From the NCBI GenBank assembly GCA_026075535.2, contig AP026538.1, forward strand, positions 2,418,001 to 2,482,000: 64,000 bases of DNA. Reading direction: 5' to 3'. Below the pieces are notes generated by a model. The model was not told the origin of the DNA. It made no database searches and saw nothing but the letters and a program-made list of their open reading frames with translations. The translations under genes and the position numbers were made by a program. Positions 57,523-64,000 of the stretch are shown piece by piece; position 1 is the stretch's first letter, and every line of letters begins with the position of its first letter. This DNA is from Tricholoma matsutake. Its lineage: Eukaryota > Basidiomycota > Agaricomycetes > Agaricales > Tricholomataceae.

Positions 57523-57953
57523 TGTAAGGGGACTAGGGGGTGCCTCATGTGTTTCTCCTATTTTTTATGTTTGTCCTATATTTTTCCTCACTTCATTTCC
57601 TTCTATTCTTCATTTTCTATGATTTTTCCTTATTTTATTACTAATTTTCCTTTCTATCACATTTGTGCATGTTGACAGTTTTATATTTAGAGGCAGAGTA
57701 CCCTTTTACCCCTTGGTATGATGTCATTTGGCAGCCTTGATCTGCCTATCTCTGCCTTTTCTATTTTTAGGTTATTATTTGATTTTTGCAGTCTTCACAT
57801 ATACTGGCATTGGCAAAGGGGTCCTTAAAGTTTTATCTTTGGATTTCATTTTGCTAGGTGCACCTCCAATCCCCATAATATGTACTATAATTTTAACTTT
57901 GGATTTCCCTTTGCTAGTCCATCAATTAAGTGGCCTCTAAGTTTGCCCTTATA
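57523..57953 (+). repeat. LTR of the decayed gypsy copy
   Basis: Same tips as the young LTR. It has the additional CTAGTCC...GGCCTCTAAG block near its end, as in the solo LTR, which defines a second LTR subtype. The base string before it is GCAGT; no right-hand duplication survives. Confidence 0.93.
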
Positions 57954-58118
57954 GTAGAAAACTCTCTCCTAAGGCCTGAAATTGCAAACACATTGCCCAA
58001 GATAAGCAGGTACAGAGTGGGCAACACTTCCCAAAGTTCCATAGACTCCCTACACACTGTTTCCAACAGTCCCACCTTCAGTGTGCTGCCATTTTTGCTT
58101 AATGTGCCCCCTAGCACC

Positions 58119-61100
58119 ATGGATGCATCAGAATGCCTCAACATGCTTGAAAGCGATGTTACCAGAATGCACATGGAAATCAATTCACTTAAATCTATGA
58201 TTGAAAACTTTGTCAGAACCCTTCAGACTAGCTCTGTTCCCCCCATTGTGACTCCAAGCAGGCCCAATAATGATGTGCCACCTAACGCGTGCACTAAGGA
58301 GTGCACCCAGACCAAACTGTCCCCCCCGCTGAATTTAATGGTGCACATGCGCAGGGGCACACATTCCTTAATTCCTGTGAGTTGTACATCAGTCTCCAGT
58401 CACATCAATTTGTCAATGATGCTGCAAAAATTTATTGGGCCTTCACATACATGAAATTTGAACGTGTCTATCTCTACATGGACCATATTCTGCGCCAAGC
58501 TAAAGAGCTTGGTTCTCTACCTTTCTCCACTTGGGGTGAGTTTCAAGCAGAGTTTGTATGCCACTTCTGTCCCCTCAATGAGCACCACCGAGCAGTGACA
58601 TGGCTTGAGTCATCCTCTTACCATCAGGCATGTCAATCTGTGGACAATTATATTGATGAGTCTAAGGATTTGGTGGATATGGCAGGATATGGGAGTGGGC
58701 TACCAGTTGTGGTGAAGTTCCGGTGGGGCCTCAATCAAGAGATTCAGGACCAGATTACACAGATGTTGGAAGGGTGCCCAGCAGACAATGATATCTATGC
58801 TTGGTATGAAGCTGCTTCACTCTGTGATGAGAACCACTGCATTCCATGCTCCAACTACCACTCATGCACCCTACACCTTCAATTGAACCCTTCCCCAGCA
58901 TAACCCCATTCCTGTCAATCAGACTCCCACACCAGCCTTCAATGTCTCGGTACCAATGGATGTTGATGCAGCCTGTAGCTGTGTGCATAGGGGGATCTCT
59001 GCTACTGCTGTGGGGAAACTGGATACATGGCCAGAGCAGGTCCCCATCATCAGGATATTCCTGAGGGGTGAGATAAACTCATCCAGGACATGTTGGTGCT
59101 TGTAGATGTCGAAGAAGAGAAGGACCAGGTTGCAGAGCAGATCAAGTCAGAAGTTGTAGAGGAGCAGGATTTTTCTATTTGCAATGAGTGAATTGTATGC
59201 CCTCACTGCCTGTCCATAACCACTTTGAAGTTTTGTCAGGGGAATTCCCAGAGGATGAATCTAATTCCATGACTGTTCCCCTCTCTGACCCTTTGAAGTT
59301 GGCTGAAGATATACCTGCTCTTCCTATCTCTCCCTCTGCCCCAATTAAATCATGGGAGCACAAACTACCACACAAATATATTGTTGCATCCACTCCCTCT
59401 ACACAGTCCTTGAACCTAGCAATCAAACTACAGACTACCAACACTGGACAGATATTTGGTGTCTCTGCACTCCTGGACTCTGGTGCGACTGGTCTCTTCA
59501 TTGATGTCCATCTTGCACAACAACATTGCCTGAATACTTGCTCACTCTTGTGTCCAATACCTGTTTATAATGTGGATGGGTCCCCAAACAAAGCTGGTGC
59601 CATCTGAGAGGTTGTAGACCTGGTCCTCCATTACAAAGATCATAGTGAGCATACCCTTTTTGCTGTCACTCAGTTAGGAAAGCAGAAGGTGATCTTGGGC
59701 TATCCATGGCTTTGAGACCATAACCCAGAGGTCAACTGGCATACCGGGGAGGTTACAATGAGCCAGTGTCCATCCTGCTGTTGCACTTGTTTCATGGAAG
59801 CCACACAAGAATGCCATGGACAAAGGGCCCCAGTACAGCACACTAGGAAGTGTCATGCCTGTGCCTGAGGTGGAGTTAGAGGTGGAGTTAGAGGGGGTTC
59901 CTGATCTGATGCTGGACTCATGATGATGAAGAGGAGCCAGAGGAAGTGGAGGAAGGTGATCGGATCTTCTACACATGAGGTGTGTGCTACATTGAACATA
60001 TTCCAATGCCTTGCTGAGGCCTTCCACAAAAGCAATGCCACTAAATCCTCTACTGACTCCTTGCTTCCTCATCTCCATGAGTTTGGGGATGTGTTCTCCA
60101 AGACATTGTTCAACTTTCTCCCTGTGCGCAAGCCATGGGATCATGGGGTCGAACTCACCCCTGGTGCAACCCCTTCATCCTGCAAGGTCTATCCTCTCTC
60201 TCTCCTGAAGAACAGTGACAGCTTGACCAGTTCATCGATGAGCACCTGGCCTCTGGACGTATTTGACCATTGAAGTAACCCATGGCCTCTCCCTTTTTCT
60301 TTGTCAAGAAGAAGGATGGCTTACTTCGACCGGTTCAAGACTACAGAAGGCTCAATGACATCATGGTCAAAATTGCTACCCATTACCTCTCATCTCTGAA
60401 CTTGTGAACCAGCTCTATGGAGCCTGTTACTTTACCAAGCTTGACATCCATTGGGGTTACAATTATGTGAAGATAAAGGAGGGAGATGAGGGGAAGGCAG
60501 CCTTTCACACCAACTGTGGTCTTTTTGAACCACTTGTCATGTTCTTTGGCCTTACTAATAGTCCTGCCACCTTTCAGACCATGATGAACAACATCTTCCA
60601 TAACTTCATCCTCGATGGTGTGGTTGGTATTTATCTCCACGACATCCTCATCTTCACTTGCACAGTTGAAGAGCACCATTGCATCACACACCTCATCCTG
60701 GAATGACTTTGACAGTACAAACTCTAACTTTGTCAGGACAACTGCGAGTTTGAGAAGACCAAGATCAAGTATCTCGGCCTGATTATCTCAGAGGGTCAGG
60801 TGGAGATGGATCCTATAAAGGTGAATGGGGTCACAGCCTGGCCAATGCCCACAAACAAGAAAGAGGTGCAGTCTTTCCTGGGCTTCCTCAATTTCTATCA
60901 GTGTTTTATCAAGTATTTCTCACATCATGCATGACCAGTGTTTGACTTGACAGAAAAGGAGGCATGGAGGTGGGATAATGCACAACAGGAGGTGTTCAAA
61001 AAGCTTAAGGAGAGTCACTTCCACTCCCATTCTTACCTTGGCTGATGATTTGCACCCTTTTTGTGTAGAAGCCAACAGTTCTGACTTTGCAATGGATGCC

Positions 61101-61602
61101 ATGCTGTCTCAGCAGTCTCTGGAGGACCAGAAGTGGCATCCTGTTGCATTCTACTCCAAAAGCTTTAGTGCTGTAGAGAAAAACTATGAGATCCATGACA
61201 AGGAGATGTTGGCGATAATGTGCACACTCGAGGAATGGCGACACTTCCTCAAGGGTGCCCAACACAAGGTGGAAATTTGGATGGATCACAAGAATCTCGA
61301 GTACTTTATGATGGCCAAGAAATTGAGCCATTGTCAAGCTTGTTGGTCCCTGTATCTATCCAGATTTGATTGCTCCTTGCACCACCGTCTGGGTCACAGC
61401 ATGGGGAAGACCGATGCCCTCTCCCAATGTGCAGACCATGGGGATGGCAGCAATGACAATCAAAACATTGTGTTGTTGCAGCCAGACCTGTTCACTATTC
61501 AGGCACTGGAAGGCATCGCACCCCAGGGCAAGGAGCAGGACATCCTATGTGACATTTGTCACACAAACCATAGCGGTTTACACAAGGATGTTGTTGCCTG
61601 AG
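58119..61602 (+). pseudogene. Broken gag-pol of the decayed gypsy copy
   Basis: Gag begins MDASECLNMLESDVTRMH, shifts frame near 58,320, and lacks the clean knuckle of the young copy. The protease motif LLDSGATGLFIDVH survives (about 59,475). RT is split by stops and shifts; the active-site motif reads YLHD where the young copy has YLDD (about 60,633). RNase H is partly open at 60,978-61,601. Many Arg codons of the young copy have become His, Cys, Gln or stop, as CpG decay predicts. It is non-functional. Confidence 0.9.
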
Positions 61603-61619
61603 CTGTTAAAGAACTGAGG

Positions 61620-61985
61620 AATAGGGCATGACATGGGTAACCCCCGGGTATATTTTGTGGTACCCGCACCTGTACCCATCAACACTGTACCCCTATGGTT
61701 AAGGGTGTGGTATTACCATGGGTTTCGGTGGGTTACCCATTGTTATTTGTGGGTTTTGACATGAATATGTATTTTAATAATATAATTACACTAGATTAAA
61801 CTAATATATTGAACAAGAAACCCCCCCCACTCGCATTTGCAGCCATTTGCAGTGAGAGGGGGGGGGGGGGGGGGTGGCCATAGTCACCCAGAACAAAACT
61901 CATTGCTCCCTGTTTCCACCCCATGAGCAGTTGCTCGTGGCAGCAGTTGGGGGTGCTGTCAAGCACCATAGGACATTTGCTTAAG
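61620..61985. repeat. Mixed repeat scraps
   Basis: 61,640-61,740 is dense in GGTACCC/GGGTAACCC-type short palindromes. 61,822-61,875 has a C-run and a long G-run flanking a partly self-complementary core. 61,910-61,950 carries the reverse complement of the minisatellite unit seen at 18,952-19,411. No gene. Confidence 0.6.
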
Positions 61986-62009
61986 CAACCTTAGATGTAG
62001 ATGCACAGC

Positions 62010-63640
62010 TTGCTTAAGTATAAGCCAGCTTAAGCACTTCCTGCTTGTAGTATTGTATGCACAGAAATAATAATTGAATACACTGCTTAAGCACCATGAG
62101 CTCATGTCCTGTCTCAAGTATGATGCTCAAGCACCCACCCCTGCTCAAGCACCCACCCTGACTCAAGCCACCCTGACTCAAGCACCCAACCCTGCTCAGC
62201 ACCCACCCCGGCTCAAGCACCCACCCTGACTCAAGCACCCACCCCTGCTCAAGCATGCATGCTGCCAAGTCAGCATCCAATATTGCCTTCCCCTTTGCTT
62301 GTTTCTCTTCCACAAACTTTAGAAGAGTTATCCCACCATTGCCTGAGTCAAGTTCTAGCCTCAAACCACCATATCCAGCATTATCCAAGCTGACATCACA
62401 AGATTGCACCATTTTCTTGTACATTGCAGCCTTCTGTTTCACATATGCCATATAACTCGGCAGCTGATTGAGTGACAGTGTTGTCCAGATCTCTTGCATT
62501 CTTCAAAAACTTCTCGATGTCCTGAACAGTTCTGCAAGCTTGAGCTCAACTTGCTCCTGCCATCACTGCATATCTGCTTCAGCACAAAACCATTGAACAC
62601 GATCACCTAGTAGCACAAGACAATTAGAATAAATTTGGCGACACAATTGACAGACAGTGCACTACCTTCCTCTGACCATTCTGACAACTCCTTCTCTGAC
62701 ATCTTCCCGAGCACCCCAAGTTGCCTCAACCATCCCCCTGTTTTCCCACTGGAACTTTTATTGGCGAGATCACTGGGTTCATTGGGCTTTACAGGTGTAG
62801 ACACCACTGGTTCTGGCTTCTTGGTAGCTGCAAGCACAGCATCAGTGATTGAAGTGCAATGGATTGGTGGGTTGTTTGGTGTTTACCTTTCTTCTGATGA
62901 GGCATCTGCATTCCAATTTCTAATACAAAACCAAAAACAATTTATATTAATGCACTGAAACTAAGAATTGCACTCATGAGATCCAGAATGAATCGTTGTG
63001 TCCACATCCATAGACCTGACTTGGCAAGTCTTCATGCGAAATGGCATTGACCACAATGCGCCATCAGGACGATGAGAATCTCCCACCTGATGCTTGTGGA
63101 AGGTCGATTTCATGAATGTATCCTTGACGTCTAAAAATGGGAAGGCGAAATTCATGACATCATCTCCAAGTGTACCAAGGGTGACAATGGCTTGTCGATG
63201 AGCATTGTATGCTTGTATGTGAAGATCATGGTGAGCTTTCACATCAGCAATCCGTTTGCTGGAACGAGTATTCTCTGCCTGTCCTCGACAATTGCTTTGT
63301 GATCCTGTAGTAGCTTAATTGTTTTCACGGCATTCTGGGTAGCGAGCAAGGAATCAAAAGCAGCACCTTGATGGAGTTTGCCTTCCTCGATACCAAGTTG
63401 CATGGCTTGGCAAATAACAGTGTCCATATCTGAAGGCAAAAACAATTGTTTGGTCTCTATCTCACAAGATTCCTCTGAAAGAATAAGGTCCCCGATGTTG
63501 GGCATAAGTATCAACTGATTTGCACACCACTTCATAATTTGTAACTGAAGTTTGGACCACCAGCTGCTGATTTCTTTTACAAGCGTGTCACAAGGGAATT
63601 TCTTGTGTTCTTTTACTGTAGCAAGTAGTTTTCACCTGTA
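62010..63640 (-). pseudogene. Second KDZ transposase, C-terminal relic
   Basis: Read leftward: LFLPSDMDTVICQAMQLGIE, GKLHQGAAFDSLLATQNAVK, NAHRQAIVTLGTLGDDV, then GGWLRQLGVLGKMSEKELSE and WSEEG, then VQWFCAEADMQ, a TGA, WQEQVELKLAELFR, YMAYVKQKAAMYKKM. This is the KDZ tail (LPS...LRxGQAxDxL...RxALxxLG...GWLW...VQWFRAEAxxxRW...AYAxxQA). The TGA in MQ-stop-WQ sits at a likely former CGA. Introns and stops break it, and a minisatellite lies at its 3' end. It is a different subfamily from the copy at 37-48 kb. The N-terminal part would be beyond about 63,640; I do not see it before the window ends. Confidence 0.7.
62124..62254. repeat. Short minisatellite, units of about 18 bp
   Basis: About seven units of CTCAAGCACCCACCCTGA and variants. 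Minus-strand translation gives a GWVLE-type repeat, a composition effect. Confidence 0.85.
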
Positions 63641-63807
63641 GGGAAGAAGTGTCATGTAAGTAATGATTGGAGTTCAGAAAATGTCACAACTGACTGCACT
63701 GTGAGACTGGTGGGGTATGGATTTCAGCTGTTTAAGTAAAAAAAAAGGAAATATCTAATATAAATGGCTGAATATATGGTGGATGAATCTGGGATGAAAT
63801 TTCATAC

Positions 63808-64000
63808 CATAGATTTCAAACCTCAAATGGATGGAAGTCAGACATATTTTATTACCACTTTTTCATCAGTGAATAGGATGAAATTTCTTCTTGTAAATGA
63901 ATAAATTATGGGGTGCTTTTTATACTGTAGATTTCAAACCTCAAATGGATGGAAGTCAGACATGTTTTATTATGACTTATTTCATAAGTGAATAGGATGG
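63808..64000. repeat. Direct duplication, about 118-bp spacing, at window end
   Basis: AGATTTCAAACCTCAAATGG begins at 63,811 and 63,929, and both copies run to GTGAATAGGATG. The second copy is cut by the window edge. Confidence 0.8.

Larger units (their letters stand above)
57523..61619 (+). mobile_element. Decayed, 3'-truncated gypsy copy
   Basis: Starts with a 431-bp LTR (57,523-57,953, TGTAAGGGG...CTTATA) and follows the young element through gag, protease, RT and RNase H. It ends at the sequence matching 45,419 (GTTAAAGAACTGAGGA). The integrase, chromodomain and 3' LTR are missing. Differences from the young copy are dominated by C to T and G to A at former CpG sites. The primer-binding region (AGAAAACTCT) is kept. 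Confidence 0.93.

Noticed and set aside
1..64000. CRISPR array or bacterial operon
   Set aside because: Spliced genes and eukaryotic transposons throughout; no regularly spaced short repeats with unique spacers.

Overview
The window looks like transposon-rich nuclear DNA of an agaricomycete (mushroom-forming basidiomycete). The evidence is short 40-70 nt GT-AG introns, KDZ-type transposases, an OrsD-like/RecQ-like helicase gene, a chromodomain Ty3/gypsy element and C2HC zinc-finger genes of a type I associate with mushrooms. The intact gypsy element is 6,047 bp with 426-bp LTRs. From memory (unchecked), this matches marY1 of the matsutake mushroom Tricholoma matsutake, so Tricholoma is my best guess. 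There are no bacterial genes, rRNA, CRISPR arrays or telomere arrays.

Layout. 1-9 kb: unrecognised repeat-like DNA, then a decayed OrsD-like/RecQ-like helicase gene split by a 765-bp TIR element that carries two divergent tRNA-like promoters. 9-20 kb: decayed, CpG-poor intergenic DNA with gene scraps, low-complexity tracts, a 70/90-bp minisatellite, a run of hairpins and a tRNA-derived SINE. 20.2-34.1 kb: a CpG-containing island that looks like host DNA, with a decayed C2HC gene, an apparently intact four-finger C2HC gene (24.8-27.0 kb) and two intact paralogous EthD-like (dimeric alpha/beta barrel) genes, each with one intron.

34.155-56.162 kb: a composite element of about 22 kb bounded by TIRs of 224 and 261 bp and a candidate TATTGAATG target duplication. 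It holds a KDZ transposase gene, a companion gene, a Zn-cluster/coiled-coil gene, a protein with repeated IPGSPD motifs and an unknown gene, plus an inner pair of inverted repeats. The transposase is cut by an unknown insert of about 1 kb, and that insert is cut by the marY1-like gypsy element (41,249-47,295). The gypsy element has a GTTTC duplication, gag and pol open, and LTRs that differ at only one base, so it is very young. A 10-nt match between its putative transcript 5' end and the primer-binding region suggests Tf1/sushi-type self-priming.

56.2-64 kb: a related solo LTR (GTGGC duplication) inside a Gln/Trp-rich coding remnant, a heavily decayed 3'-truncated gypsy copy, and a second, decayed KDZ transposase tail on the minus strand.

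Old elements have lost CpG, and several genes carry TGA stops of the kind expected from CGA. This fits methylation-linked deamination or a CpG-directed RIP-like process. Layers of insertion can be ordered: KDZ-type element, then the 1-kb insert, then the young gypsy element.
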